IMG/VR virus record: IMGVR_UViG_3300008450_000579 | Location: 1 to 20,898 of that record | Direction: 5' to 3' (one strand) | From: a virus | Length of the DNA: 20,898 bases | In this document: one piece after another, positions 1-8,955 of the stretch | How positions within the stretch are numbered: position 1 is the stretch's first letter | Layout: each line of letters starts with the position of its first letter | Translations under genes and position numbers: made by a program | Notes under the pieces: generated by a model | What the model was told of the DNA's origin: nothing | The model's input: the letters and a program-made list of their open reading frames with translations, nothing else | The model's database searches: none

Positions 1-2375
1 CCTAAGTATGTATTACCTATATTATTCCAACTTGGGTTTGAAATAGTAATACTAGATGAAGCTTGGAAACCAATTTGATTACCATCTTCTCCATTATATA
101 TTTTATTTTTAACATATAAATTATGAGTTGAACCGTTTTTAGTTATTAATACTGACCACCAATCTTCATTGAATAAAGGTAAGTAAACACTACAAGAGGC
201 AGAAACATTTGGTAATACTAATTTTAATGTACCCCAATCATAAGTTGAAGAAGTAGGAGCACCAGAACCTGAGTAACTTCCATATACTGACTCTGAGTAT
301 TCTAATACTAAACTAAATGGTGAACCACCAAATGATGATTCATTATATAATAATGATTGACTAGGATGTAATGTTGGTATTCCATTAGTTTTAAACCTAA
401 AAGCAACTGATGAGGGGACAGTATTTACAATAGATAAATTTTCCCAAGGTATAATAACAACTCCAGAACCATAAACTGAGGGTCCATATGATGCTGTTCC
501 ATAAGTGCCTAATCCATAAGTACTTCCTGATATTAAAACATTTGATAAAGATGAGGATAAGGTATAATTAAATTGATCTTGCCATTGATCCCAATCATTA
601 GAATTATCTTTATTCTTACCACCAAATTCATTTATTCTTAAAATAGTATCTGGAATACCGTATAATGTGATTAATGCTCTTAATCCTTCAATGGTACCTT
701 TTTTCTTAAATAAATAAGGTACATTATGATAAATACGTTTATAAATTGAAGCATTAACATCAGCTAATGGAACTACAATTGGTTGACCATTAACATATCC
801 TGTTATAACATAGCCTGGGAGAACATATGGTCCAAAAGATGCTGAGATATAATTAGTAATAATTTCACTTCCAGTTGGAGGTAATAATGAACCACCAGGT
901 GTTATACCTAAAAATGATGAATATAAGTCATCTGTTGAAAAATTATTTTGATATATTTTAATACCTAAGTCTTTTAAAACATCTGATATTAAATCTTTTG
1001 AAACACCATAATCTAAACGATTATCAGCGTTATATTTATTAGTTATATCTTTTATATAAACCCAAATACTATCAAAATGTTGACCAATCATTTCAACAAA
1101 TAAAATATATTGATCATTATTTGGATCATCTCTTAAATAACTAGGTACAGTGTTTACTAGATTATTTGGATTTAAATTTTCATCATAATTTGAAGCACTA
1201 ACATATTGTTGTGTTAACCAAGATTGAACTAAAGCTGAACCTGTTAAAGCATTAATATATGGAATTTCATTATTAGTTTTAGGCCATGATTTACTTCCAG
1301 ATTCAAAATATAAGAAATATTCGTATCCATCAAATTTAGATATTATATCATTTATTTTAGCTTGATATATATCAAAACTTGAAGAAACATAATATGAACT
1401 AGTAACTGAGCCTGTAATGTTTTGATTTGATAAATTACTATATTCTTCAATTAAAGACATCTTATAGTAAAAATTCTCTAATCTAGTTTGAGCTGATGAG
1501 AAAAATGTAAAATTAGAATAATCAGTATAATCTATATTTATTTCAAATCCTTTTTCATCTAAAATACTATTTAATTGATATTTTAAACTAGAAGTTCCAT
1601 ATGTTGAAGAAGTACCTTTTAAAGTATTAAAATTAGTAAATTCAGTAGAATTATTAATTCTATCTTTTATAGGTATATTAAAGTTAGGACCTTGTAAATA
1701 AATATTTTCATCTAAATTATCAAAAATTAATGTTATATCTATTTGATAAGCTAAAGGTTCTGATATAGTTTCAACTACCCACAGTACTGATTTTAGATCA
1801 AATTGAGTGGGTAATGGTTCATATAATTTAATTAAAACTGTTGGATTATTAGGATCTGAGTTGTCTAGTAATAAATTATTAGCTATAATTAAATTATTAT
1901 CTCCAAAGTTTAAATAAAAATCTTTATAATAAGGTGATTGTTCTAATTGTATTTTATAATCATTTACTTGATTAATAAGAATATCATTAGGTATTAAAGT
2001 AGTATCTAAACGAATTTCAGTTCTATCAGAACTAATTTCAGAAATATAATAGGTATTATCATTATTTGAACCTAAAATATTCTTAAAAAAGTTATAATTA
2101 GTTATATATTGTCCTTCATCAAAACCATACAATTCTAAATCTTTTTCAGGTTCTAACTGCACATTATTATTTAATATTGAGTAATTAGTAAAATTATCTA
2201 TATATAATAATAAATTTTGATTTATATCATAAACTGAGTATTCAATGTAATCTACACTAGAAGTAAAAGAATTCTCTAAATCAAAACTAGATATTAAGCT
2301 TTGATCATCTGTAGAATATGTTTGTAATTCTAAAGTTGTAGGGTCTAAATTTTGTATATTAACTATTTTATCCAT
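1..2375 (-). CDS. Large tail/baseplate protein, tail-protein-I-like with LamG-like C-terminal region (3' end outside window)
   Basis: The frame is open for 791 codons from the ATG at 2375 to the left edge, so the C-terminus is missing. The protein is rich in Ser, Asn, Tyr and Asp, as phage structural proteins often are. Around residues 545-585 it reads YKRIYHNVPYLFKKKGTIEG followed by LRALITLYGIP. This resembles the conserved block of phage tail protein I, in which a KGT-x-x-GLR...GIP segment joins the baseplate to the fibres. From about residue 640 the sequence resembles a LamG/concanavalin-like beta-sandwich, including WWSVLITKNG near residues 735-745, which could bind glycans or hold fibres. 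It overlaps the 118-aa gene upstream by 8 nt and is the last gene visible in the baseplate operon. The structural role is fairly secure; the exact family is an inference. Confidence 0.8.
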   Translation of the reverse strand, partial: MDKIVNIQNLDPTTLELQTYSTDDQSLISSFDLENSFTSSVDYIEYSVYDINQNLLLYIDNFTNYSILNNNVQLEPEKDLELYGFDEGQYITNYNFFKNILGSNNDNTYYISEISSDRTEIRLDTTLIPNDILINQVNDYKIQLEQSPYYKDFYLNFGDNNLIIANNLLLDNSDPNNPTVLIKLYEPLPTQFDLKSVLWVVETISEPLAYQIDITLIFDNLDENIYLQGPNFNIPIKDRINNSTEFTNFNTLKGTSSTYGTSSLKYQLNSILDEKGFEINIDYTDYSNFTFFSSAQTRLENFYYKMSLIEEYSNLSNQNITGSVTSSYYVSSSFDIYQAKINDIISKFDGYEYFLYFESGSKSWPKTNNEIPYINALTGSALVQSWLTQQYVSASNYDENLNPNNLVNTVPSYLRDDPNNDQYILFVEMIGQHFDSIWVYIKDITNKYNADNRLDYGVSKDLISDVLKDLGIKIYQNNFSTDDLYSSFLGITPGGSLLPPTGSEIITNYISASFGPYVLPGYVITGYVNGQPIVVPLADVNASIYKRIYHNVPYLFKKKGTIEGLRALITLYGIPDTILRINEFGGKNKDNSNDWDQWQDQFNYTLSSSLSNVLISGSTYGLGTYGTASYGPSVYGSGVVIIPWENLSIVNTVPSSVAFRFKTNGIPTLHPSQSLLYNESSFGGSPFSLVLEYSESVYGSYSGSGAPTSSTYDWGTLKLVLPNVSASCSVYLPLFNEDWWSVLITKNGSTHNLYVKNKIYNGEDGNQIGFQASSSITISNPSWNNIGNTYL

Positions 2376-2724
2376 TAGTTGGTAAATTGTTATTTATAAC
2401 TTGCAGTTGTTGTTGTAAATCTAAATTTTGTTGTCTTAAAAATGTCACCTCATCAATTAAAGCCTGGATGTTATCAGATTGAAAAGTTGAGCCAACATAT
2501 TCTTGGCTTGTTTTTATAAGGTACTCATGAGAGTTTATTTCTCCAAGTTTAGGTATATCAAAAAATAATTGATTATAATAGCCAAAAAATTGATCTACTG
2601 TAACTGAGGATGTTACTTCAGTTGTTACTTGATTAGCAGGTACTAATTGAGTAAAAGAAGTATCAATTACCTTTTGATATTGTTTTTTTTCAAATACTGT
2701 TTTACTTAAATCAACTTGTGCCAT
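2368..2724 (-). CDS. Small baseplate-operon protein with C-terminal coiled coil
   Basis: This 118-aa protein is not one I recognise. Residues 1-80 are mixed, with aromatic residues around VDQFFGYYNQLFFDIPKLGE. Residues 84-112 (IQALIDEVTFLRQQNLDLQQ and onward) form a convincing coiled coil rich in Leu and Gln, so a trimeric or dimeric connector is plausible. Its start ATG overlaps the stop of the 374-aa gene in a TAATG junction, and its own 3' end overlaps the start of the large tail protein by 8 nt. This packing suggests translational coupling and a shared role at the baseplate or fibre attachment site. The function is inferred from context only. Confidence 0.7.
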   Translation of the reverse strand: MAQVDLSKTVFEKKQYQKVIDTSFTQLVPANQVTTEVTSSVTVDQFFGYYNQLFFDIPKLGEINSHEYLIKTSQEYVGSTFQSDNIQALIDEVTFLRQQNLDLQQQLQVINNNLPTNG

Positions 2725-3848
2725 TATCCATTAATTATTTTGAAATAATAATAATCATCAAGTACTATAGTACTTCCACCAATAGTAGTCTTAATTAAAA
2801 TTTTATAATAACGTTCTGGCTGTAATCCATTCATATATATTGTGAAATAACTACTATTACTATCAGCACTTATTTGAGTATATTGATTATCAAAATCAAT
2901 TACATATTCATTAGTATCTAAATCTTTTATAGCATAATATGATGCTGTTGGTAAATAATAATTAGTAGTATAAATTGATGAGGTTTGATATACTCTAGTT
3001 GGATATTGTGGTCTACAATTTATTCTAAATTTATTAATACTTTCTGGGTAGAAAAAACCTGGATTTTCAGTTACAGAAGCATAAATTTGAGATGTGTTTA
3101 CAATTGTTTGAGTTGAAGATCCAGTGTTAAAATTATAATCTCTCCATCTAAATTCTAGTTCAGGAGGATAAATAGTATGTGTATCAACTGAGAAAAATTT
3201 TAAATCTGGTTGTATTGATTCTGAATTTGAAAATTCAATTGAATCACTCCATTTGACTAAAAATCCATTATTATTAAAAGATGAACTATACCATCCTTTA
3301 ACTATATCAGTTACTATAACATTAAAATCTTTACTACTTCTAATATCATATGATTGTGATGATACAACATTTAAACTTGGATTTGAAGAACCAGTAAACC
3401 ATACTCCTCCACCTTTATTATTATTAGGAAAAGAAGCAGTAGCATAAGCTCCAAAACTTGATTGTTCCCAAGCACTACCACTTTCAAAAGTTCTCCATTT
3501 CCAGCTAACACCATCTGTTGTTATAGGATTATCTCCAAAATGACCTGTTCCATTATCCCAAGTACCTGATACTGGGTAAACATAAACTGTGCTATTAAAA
3601 TTTACTCCCTCAGCGTTTGCGATATAACATCTTAAGTTAGATTGCCATACTGAACTACTAATTTTATTAGTAATAATATCAGTTATTTCAGATTGATCAA
3701 ATGCTAATAAGAATCTAAAAACACCTGATGAACCATCTGATGTTAATGGACTACCTACTTCTAATATTGAGTCAAGTCCCATATTGGCATTCTCATAGAA
3801 TGAATATAATGTAGAGTCTTTGTATGGATATATTTTATAAATTGCCAT
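2724..3848 (-). CDS. Virion structural protein with DNRLRE/CBM96-like N-terminal beta-sandwich
   Basis: This is a 374-aa protein. Residues 1-55 (IYPYKDSTLYSFYENANMGL, then a VGS segment and RFLLAFDQSEI) follow the pattern of DNRLRE/CBM96-type domains: K-D-(A/S)-T-(I/L)-Y, N-x-G, L-x-V-G and R-x-L-x-x-F-D. Those domains are beta-sandwiches found in cell-surface and carbohydrate-binding proteins. The middle has many Trp residues (GVSWKWRTFESGSAWEQSSF, about residues 112-131), compatible with a glycan-binding surface. The C-terminus (about 280-374) looks like another beta-rich domain. The gene lies between the gp6-like gene (9-nt gap) and the 118-aa gene (TAATG overlap), so it is probably a baseplate or short-fibre component. 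The domain match is by eye; glycan binding is an inference. Confidence 0.7.
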   Translation of the reverse strand: MAIYKIYPYKDSTLYSFYENANMGLDSILEVGSPLTSDGSSGVFRFLLAFDQSEITDIITNKISSSVWQSNLRCYIANAEGVNFNSTVYVYPVSGTWDNGTGHFGDNPITTDGVSWKWRTFESGSAWEQSSFGAYATASFPNNNKGGGVWFTGSSNPSLNVVSSQSYDIRSSKDFNVIVTDIVKGWYSSSFNNNGFLVKWSDSIEFSNSESIQPDLKFFSVDTHTIYPPELEFRWRDYNFNTGSSTQTIVNTSQIYASVTENPGFFYPESINKFRINCRPQYPTRVYQTSSIYTTNYYLPTASYYAIKDLDTNEYVIDFDNQYTQISADSNSSYFTIYMNGLQPERYYKILIKTTIGGSTIVLDDYYYFKIING

Positions 3849-3857
3849 TTCTTTTTA

Positions 3858-5714
3858 TTATAATGATACTACTTTACCTTGAATATCAGTGTTAGGATAT
3901 TTTACCTCAAATATAGAAGGATCTAAACTAGGATAAATAACATTATTTTGTGTGGCACCTTCAATATCATAAGCATATTGTGAGTATCCTATATTTGTTC
4001 CAACTTTATTAACTATACTAATATTTTTAACTGTTTGTACACCATCTATTTGATCTAAAAGAACATATAAATCTCTTAAAATTATTGGTTGATTTATTGA
4101 CCATTTATTAATAGCAAAATATTCTTTTAAAGTATTTATACAATTTAAAAGTACGTCATTATTATTATAGTCAGGTAAAACTACTATTTCAAAATTTACA
4201 CCTATATTAATAATAAATCCATCTTTTATTCTAACTGAATCACCTATCACTCTATATTGTGATAAATAAGTAGATAAATTTTGTTTTAAAGTATTAGAAC
4301 ATGTTCTTAGATTATTATTAGCATCATATGATAAAATATATAAATCTAATGTAGATGGTATTTCACCTGACAGAACATTTTGGGCTTTTACAGGTTCAAT
4401 ATATGCTTTAGCTATTACTCCATATTGTGAAGGTAAACTTAAAGCTCTAACTAAATAGTCATCTTGAGTTACATTTCTAAGTTGTGAACCAAAATTACCT
4501 ATAGCGTTTTGTCTAATTTCTTCTATTGAATCACCATCTTGTCCTCCGTCAGCTGCTGCTGCGTTATTTACTGCTATTGAACCTATAATTGAATTAGCGG
4601 TTGTAGTATTTAAATTAGGAGTTAAAAATACAGGTTGATTAACAATTCCATTTATTGTGTTAGCAGGTACATTTGATTCTACTCCTCCACCTGTTAAATA
4701 TCTAACAGTCAATGTAGTTGATGAAGGTGCTATACCATATGTTTTAGTAAATATAAAATTAGATGGTGAATAGGCTGTAGTTAATTTACTTTGTTCTGAA
4801 GGTAAACCTATACCCACATTAAATGGATTAGGTGTTATTTCTTCATCATTATCATATGCTATACCTGATCCAAATTGGATTTGTAATGAACCTGAGTTTA
4901 TAAATCTAGTGGCAAACCTACGTTGTATTTTTTCTAATTTTAAAATATAAGGAGCATCACCATTATTTACATATGAATTAGGGTCATTAGTATTAGTATT
5001 TTTTATTGGTTGATATACTGTTTCTTGAGCTAAATAATCTACCTCATACCATATATTTCCATCACTATCAACTATATCTAAAATACCAACTATATTATCA
5101 GCATTGATATTTACAGTAGCAAAGGGTGTGGGATCCCCAAAAGTAAAGGTAGTAGTGTTAATAGTAGCAGATATAGCTTTGCGAGTCTTTTTTAATAAGA
5201 AACGATTAGGTTGATTTCCACTAACACTATAAACAGTTACTTCAGTTGGATCTGTTGAACTTGAAACACTAAAATCAATAGAATCTTGTATTAAAAAATT
5301 TACTGGGTTAACTGTTGTTGTTCTAACTGAGGTGTTTGGGGCAAAATATAAAGCGTATGAAAAGTCAGGTACCTGTACACTTCCACTTGTAACTGAAGGT
5401 ACTTGTTGATATACATCTATATCAGCTGTCGCTACACCAGTTACATTTGGTTTATACCCAAACATATAAGCTAATTCATATAAATTATTAGTTTGACGAG
5501 CAAACTGTAGGAATGTTTCTTGGATTTGATTATCTTGATAAAATGATAATATATCACCAACATATGCTGCCATTTCCATAAAAGCCATACCTGGTGAGGC
5601 TGGACTAAAATCAGTATATGTAGTTGGAAAATATGTTTTAGTAAAGTTAATTAAAGCTTGTCTTAATTCACTAAAATCTTTATTAATATATTTTATGTCT
5701 CTATTTTCAGCCAT
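3858..5714 (-). CDS. Baseplate wedge protein, gp6-like (Baseplate_J family)
   Basis: The protein is 618 aa; T4 gp6 is 660 aa. The N-terminus is diagnostic: residues 8-28 carry KYINKDFSELRQALINFTKT, then YTDFSPASPGMAFMEMAAYV (about 33-52) and GDILSFYQDNQIQETFLQ (53-70). This is the opening of gp6/gpJ-type baseplate wedge subunits in many myoviruses. The central part contains a GGGVESNVPANTI segment and DGGQDGDSIEEIRQNA, the latter typical of the baseplate-J core. In T4, gp6 forms the inner ring of the baseplate that links wedges and transmits the contraction signal. The gene directly follows the gp25-like gene (1-nt gap), matching the usual gp25-gp6 pairing. I am confident of the family. Confidence 0.93.
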   Translation of the reverse strand: MAENRDIKYINKDFSELRQALINFTKTYFPTTYTDFSPASPGMAFMEMAAYVGDILSFYQDNQIQETFLQFARQTNNLYELAYMFGYKPNVTGVATADIDVYQQVPSVTSGSVQVPDFSYALYFAPNTSVRTTTVNPVNFLIQDSIDFSVSSSTDPTEVTVYSVSGNQPNRFLLKKTRKAISATINTTTFTFGDPTPFATVNINADNIVGILDIVDSDGNIWYEVDYLAQETVYQPIKNTNTNDPNSYVNNGDAPYILKLEKIQRRFATRFINSGSLQIQFGSGIAYDNDEEITPNPFNVGIGLPSEQSKLTTAYSPSNFIFTKTYGIAPSSTTLTVRYLTGGGVESNVPANTINGIVNQPVFLTPNLNTTTANSIIGSIAVNNAAAADGGQDGDSIEEIRQNAIGNFGSQLRNVTQDDYLVRALSLPSQYGVIAKAYIEPVKAQNVLSGEIPSTLDLYILSYDANNNLRTCSNTLKQNLSTYLSQYRVIGDSVRIKDGFIINIGVNFEIVVLPDYNNNDVLLNCINTLKEYFAINKWSINQPIILRDLYVLLDQIDGVQTVKNISIVNKVGTNIGYSQYAYDIEGATQNNVIYPSLDPSIFEVKYPNTDIQGKVVSL

Positions 5715-5715
5715 T

Positions 5716-6123
5716 TTATTGGAATTCTAATTGTAAATTATCATTTATACCTGTGTCTGCAACATTGTAATATAATTCTACTATTATACTATTATTATCT
5801 GGGTTTTGTAATATATTTAATGACGAAACTATAACACTAGGAAAAAAGTTAGATATTTGAGTTTGAATATCTTCTTTTAAAAAATCTGTATTTCCTGTTG
5901 TTATTTGTTCAAATATAAATGCTCTTAAATTACCACCTAAATTTGGATTTAAGTAACGTTCATTTTTATTTGTTAAAAAATAATTAATTAAATTTGTTTT
6001 AACAGCATCTTTAGTGACATATGTTTGGCCAAAAACTCCAGGTTGATTAAAAGGAATAGACACACCTATGGCTACTCTAGGTTTTCTATCAACTGGAAAT
6101 ATTTTTTTAGCTCCGTATGCCAT
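5716..6123 (-). CDS. Baseplate wedge protein, gp25-like (GPW/gp25 family)
   Basis: The protein is 135 aa, close to T4 gp25 (132 aa). It shows the family pattern: an N-terminal strand with VAIGVSIPFN (17-26), a helix with KDAVKTNLINYFLTNKNERY (39-58), then LNPNLGGNLRAFIFEQ (58-73). The NKNERY...P..GG segment corresponds to the conserved T-x-x-GER...P-x-x-G-S motif of gp25 and type VI secretion TssE. gp25 joins gp6 and gp53 in the wedge and nucleates the sheath. The start ATG overlaps the stop of the 114-aa gene (TAATG), and the gp6-like gene follows after 1 nt. I am confident of the family. Confidence 0.93.
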   Translation of the reverse strand: MAYGAKKIFPVDRKPRVAIGVSIPFNQPGVFGQTYVTKDAVKTNLINYFLTNKNERYLNPNLGGNLRAFIFEQITTGNTDFLKEDIQTQISNFFPSVIVSSLNILQNPDNNSIIVELYYNVADTGINDNLQLEFQ

Positions 6124-6467
6124 TATTTATTAGGATTTAATAAACCCATTATTTGACTCATGTCTACTTCACCTGGTGGTAAGGATGATCCTTCTGCAGC
6201 AGTGTTTGTAGATGTAGGTCTAAACACATTATTACTATTTAAACTAATAGTACCAGATGAGATACCTGCTGTTTCATTTAGAATATCCATGTAACGCTGA
6301 CGTTTTTCAGGAGTAGGTATGACATTTTCAGTGACAGTACCAAAACCTGTACCTACTGGAACTGATTTAGGTGAGCGGACAGCTTCTAAAAGAATTTCTT
6401 TTAATTCTTCTTGAATCGCCTCTTTTACACTTTCTTTAATTATTTTTTTAAATTCACTAGGTTTCAT
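6123..6467 (-). CDS. Small hypothetical protein of baseplate operon
   Basis: I do not recognise this 114-aa protein. The first 30 residues (MKPSEFKKIIKESVKEAIQE, then ELKEILLEAV) form a strongly amphipathic, Lys/Glu-rich helix that could be a coiled coil or docking helix. The rest is rich in Gly, Ser, Thr, Asn and Pro and probably disordered, ending PPGEVDMSQIMGLLNPNK. In operon position it corresponds to a small factor just before gp25, where other myoviruses may carry a wedge or assembly factor. There is no sequence evidence that it is gp53. An 18-nt gap separates it from the gene upstream, one of the few non-overlapping junctions here, and that gap holds an ATATTTAT element. Confidence 0.65.
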   Translation of the reverse strand: MKPSEFKKIIKESVKEAIQEELKEILLEAVRSPKSVPVGTGFGTVTENVIPTPEKRQRYMDILNETAGISSGTISLNSNNVFRPTSTNTAAEGSSLPPGEVDMSQIMGLLNPNK

Positions 6468-6473
6468 ATGATT

Positions 6474-6481
6474 ATAAATAT
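6474..6481 (-). promoter_or_regulatory. ATATTTAT element before the 114-aa gene (weak late-promoter candidate)
   Basis: On the minus strand ATATTTAT occurs 6 nt before the ATG at 6467. The same octamer lies 21 nt before two other structural transcription units (fibre gene and 112-aa gene). There is no TTG at the -33 distance. The spacing here is shorter than at the other two sites, and AT-rich DNA makes the octamer common by chance, so this is weak. Confidence 0.2.
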
Positions 6482-6485
6482 TTAA

Positions 6486-7340
6486 TTAATTAGCTTTTAA
6501 ATTGTCTCTATCAATAATAAATTTAAGTTCATCTATCAATGTCTGTTGATTTGTGGTAAAAGACAATGGGGTTTCAATAAGTTTTATATTATCTGAATTA
6601 AGTCCAATTGCTCTATAACGATTCACAGTATCTGTAAATGGTACAGTCTCTATTTGGATTACAAAACCATTATATAAAGCTTCATTAGGACTATCAGTAG
6701 CTTCAATAGCTTGATTACTAATATTTATTAAATTTTGATCAATTGGAGCTAATGTTACATTAGAACATTTTAATAATTCAGTGTCTAATTGATTTAATAA
6801 TAATATAGTATTTTTTATAGTTACTGATAATACTGCTATAGCTATTGCTGCTCCTCCAATTATATTTTGGACTTTTTCTAAACGTGACGCTCCTAAAGTA
6901 TTATATGTTATTTTATCTGAGGCATTTTGGATAGTACCAATAGTAGTGATTGCTGCACCAGGTACTACAGGTGCAAAACCTAACGCGACATATGATGCTA
7001 ATGTGGTAACATCTAATATACTTTTAGCTAATACTAATAATTCAAATAAAGTAGCTATACCTGTAAATGCTAATGATGTTTGATCTAAAAATCTAGATAT
7101 ACCATTTAATTTACTTACTATATTATTTCGAGTTTGAACTAATTTATTTAATTTATCTGTATTAATACATAATTGACTATCTTTAGCATTTTGGATTTCT
7201 TGTGTTAATTTAGGTTCAATTTGGGTTTTAATCTCCTCACCTTTTTTAATAAGTACACTAGATAACTTATCTACACCCTGTCTTTTTAAATTATCAGGTG
7301 TAGCATTTTGGATTGTAGTTATATCGATTCCTAAAGCCAT
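6486..7340 (-). CDS. Putative baseplate/tail-associated protein with hydrophobic central segments
   Basis: I cannot assign this 284-aa protein to a family. Residues 20-80 are helical and charged (for example VLIKKGEEIKTQIEPKLTQE). Two long hydrophobic stretches follow, at about 88-135 (LAFTGIATLFELLVLAKSIL and onward, including GFAPVVPGAAITTIGT) and 160-183 (IIGGAAIAIAVLSVTIKNTI). The C-terminal 80 residues are mixed and polar. Placed between the gp5-like spike and the gp25/gp6 wedge genes, it may be a hub component or a protein that meets the host inner membrane during DNA delivery. The second idea rests only on the hydrophobic segments. Its start overlaps the stop of the gp5-like gene (TAATG). 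Confidence 0.6.
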   Translation of the reverse strand: MALGIDITTIQNATPDNLKRQGVDKLSSVLIKKGEEIKTQIEPKLTQEIQNAKDSQLCINTDKLNKLVQTRNNIVSKLNGISRFLDQTSLAFTGIATLFELLVLAKSILDVTTLASYVALGFAPVVPGAAITTIGTIQNASDKITYNTLGASRLEKVQNIIGGAAIAIAVLSVTIKNTILLLNQLDTELLKCSNVTLAPIDQNLINISNQAIEATDSPNEALYNGFVIQIETVPFTDTVNRYRAIGLNSDNIKLIETPLSFTTNQQTLIDELKFIIDRDNLKAN

Positions 7341-8581
7341 TATAGTGTTTTACTTATTTTTGATTTGGTTGTAGATTCTAAATTAATTTTTAGTTGAGAT
7401 AAGTATGATATTAATTGAGTAGCTGCTGGAGCAACAGCAGGCCCAGCGGGTGTTGTAACACTTTGTAAAGCAATAGATAAAGCAGTTAATTGGTCTACTA
7501 AACCTGTTAATAAATCAATTGTAGTGTCACCTTTCAAAACTGATTCAGTAGCTGTTTTACCACCTAATAATATAGATTTAGAATTTAATATAGTATTATT
7601 AGTATCAATATTAACTGATTCTATGGCGTTTAAATTAATACTTTTATTAGAACTTAATAAAATATGATCTTTATTACTATTAAATACTAAACGACCTGAA
7701 CTAAGTATTATTTGTCTATCTTGATATTGATCTGGTTTAGTGGGAGCAGTACCATAACTATTATAGTTAATACTAGCCGCGGCTAATGGTACTTGTTGAG
7801 TACTAGTTAAATAAATTGATGATAAATCTTTATTAATATTTTCAATAACAGGTATCCATCCTTCATTAGATATATCTGAGGGTTGGCCATTTTTTAAAAT
7901 TAAAATGGGATCACCATCAGTACCTGTTATAGACCAATTATTAGGTCTATTTTTTACAGTTGAACCTAAACGAATACTATTTCCCCATCTACCTTCATAT
8001 ATAACATCTCCTTCAAATGGTAATAAAGGATGAATATTAGAACGTTCTTTAAATGTATCACCTAAGAATATTTCTGTTGATTGATCAGTGACTCTTCTAA
8101 CACTACCAACAGTTGTTTGATTATAATCTTTATTTTGAGAATCAGGTAAGGCATTAGGTGTATCTGGATAAGCATTATGATGAGGATGGTTCCATAATGC
8201 TATAGTATTTATATAATAAGTTGTTTTTAAAGCAGTATTAGTACCTATATTAGTAGATGGTAAATTAATAACATAAACTAATTCATTAATTAAAGGATAA
8301 TTTTTTATATTACTATATAAAGGACGAGCATATTGAAATAAAGATATATTATTATTAATATTAGGAATTTCTATATTATCATCATATAAAATAGTACCTA
8401 TACTATTAGGTCCACCCAATTCATTATATCTTGGATGACTTGGATCTAAAATAATACTTTTAACTCTTACAGCTTTAATAGTACCTAACTTTTCATTTTC
8501 AATGTTGGTTAGTATATTACTGTAGGCTATAGGATTATAGGTATTATTTATAGCATTTTGTCCTTCTTTATATGTAGGCAT
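7340..8581 (-). CDS. Baseplate hub/spike protein, gp5-like, without lysozyme domain
   Basis: The protein is 413 aa; T4 gp5 is 575 aa with an internal lysozyme. Residues 30-130 look like the OB-fold region (KLGTIKAVRV, LINELVYVINLPS). Residues 188-207 read PFEGDVIYEGRWGNSIRLGS, a segment I associate with gp5/VgrG-type spike proteins of T4-like phages of marine and Bacteroidota hosts. Residues about 290-345 alternate polar and aliphatic residues (LLSSNKSINLNAIESVNIDT), as in the triple-stranded beta-helix needle. A helical tail follows. No lysozyme-like E...D...T catalytic segment is visible between OB region and needle, so peptidoglycan cutting would need another protein. It overlaps both neighbouring genes by 1 nt. 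Confidence 0.85.
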   Translation of the reverse strand: MPTYKEGQNAINNTYNPIAYSNILTNIENEKLGTIKAVRVKSIILDPSHPRYNELGGPNSIGTILYDDNIEIPNINNNISLFQYARPLYSNIKNYPLINELVYVINLPSTNIGTNTALKTTYYINTIALWNHPHHNAYPDTPNALPDSQNKDYNQTTVGSVRRVTDQSTEIFLGDTFKERSNIHPLLPFEGDVIYEGRWGNSIRLGSTVKNRPNNWSITGTDGDPILILKNGQPSDISNEGWIPVIENINKDLSSIYLTSTQQVPLAAASINYNSYGTAPTKPDQYQDRQIILSSGRLVFNSNKDHILLSSNKSINLNAIESVNIDTNNTILNSKSILLGGKTATESVLKGDTTIDLLTGLVDQLTALSIALQSVTTPAGPAVAPAATQLISYLSQLKINLESTTKSKISKTL

Positions 8582-8919
8582 TACTTACCCTCCTGTATTT
8601 TTTCTATTTCAGCCATTAATTGTGCTCTTTCTTCCTCAGATATACCTAAACTATCACCACTTTCAGATATATTAGACATGGTTCTTTGGATAATGGTAGC
8701 AATTTTAACTAATTGCTCATCATTTTTAACATCAATTTCTAGGTATTCTTTAATTAAGGGAACAATTAATGTAGCATCACTTATTTCTTGTACAAGAGGC
8801 TTCAACTCAGCTATTAACGCTGATATTTGGCGAGATTTTTTCTTTTGGTTATCATAAATCTCTTCAAGTAAATTTGAAAATGTTTTTTTACCAAATACTA
8901 TTTTATTAAAATCACTCAT
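8581..8919 (-). CDS. Small helical protein, first gene of baseplate operon
   Basis: I do not recognise this 112-aa protein. It is almost entirely predicted helix: residues 15-50 (FSNLLEEIYDNQKKKSRQIS, then LIAELKPLVQEI) and 55-112 (VPLIKEYLEIDVKNDEQLVK and a Glu/Lys-rich end). It lacks membrane segments and a signal peptide. Its stop overlaps the ATG of the gp5-like gene (TAATG), so it is probably translated with the spike. A chaperone, assembly factor or small hub component would fit the position; that is inference. It starts 36 nt after the sigma factor stop, and the gap contains candidate promoter elements. Confidence 0.7.
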   Translation of the reverse strand: MSDFNKIVFGKKTFSNLLEEIYDNQKKKSRQISALIAELKPLVQEISDATLIVPLIKEYLEIDVKNDEQLVKIATIIQRTMSNISESGDSLGISEEERAQLMAEIEKIQEGK

Positions 8920-8932
8920 ATTTATTAGTATC

Positions 8933-8948
8933 TATTTATAATAAATAT
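8933..8948 (-). promoter_or_regulatory. Candidate late promoter of baseplate operon
   Basis: Between the sigma factor stop and the 112-aa start the minus strand reads CTATATTTATTATAAATAGA. It contains ATATTTAT (8948 to 8941), 21 nt before the ATG, and an exact T4-late-type TATAAATA (8940 to 8933), 13 nt before the ATG. No TTG sits at the -33 distance, as expected for gp55-type promoters, which lack a -35 element. I cannot tell which of the two octamers would be used. Confidence 0.4.
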
Positions 8949-8955
8949 AGGATAA

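Noticed and set aside
3253-3447. Plus-strand open frame inside the 374-aa gene (and similar frames at 8558-8857, 9942-10124, 11676-11885 and 18774-19016)
   Set aside because: Each is fully inside or opposite a well-supported minus-strand gene, has low-complexity or hydrophobic content typical of antisense frames, and has no promoter or family motif.
4133-4140. TATAAATA matches on the minus strand inside genes (4140-4133 and 8213-8206, for example)
   Set aside because: They fall within coding sequence at Ile-Asn codons and are not placed before any gene; in AT-rich DNA they are expected by chance.
6486-7340. The 284-aa hydrophobic protein as a tape measure protein
   Set aside because: It is far too short for a myovirus tape measure and lies among the hub and wedge genes.
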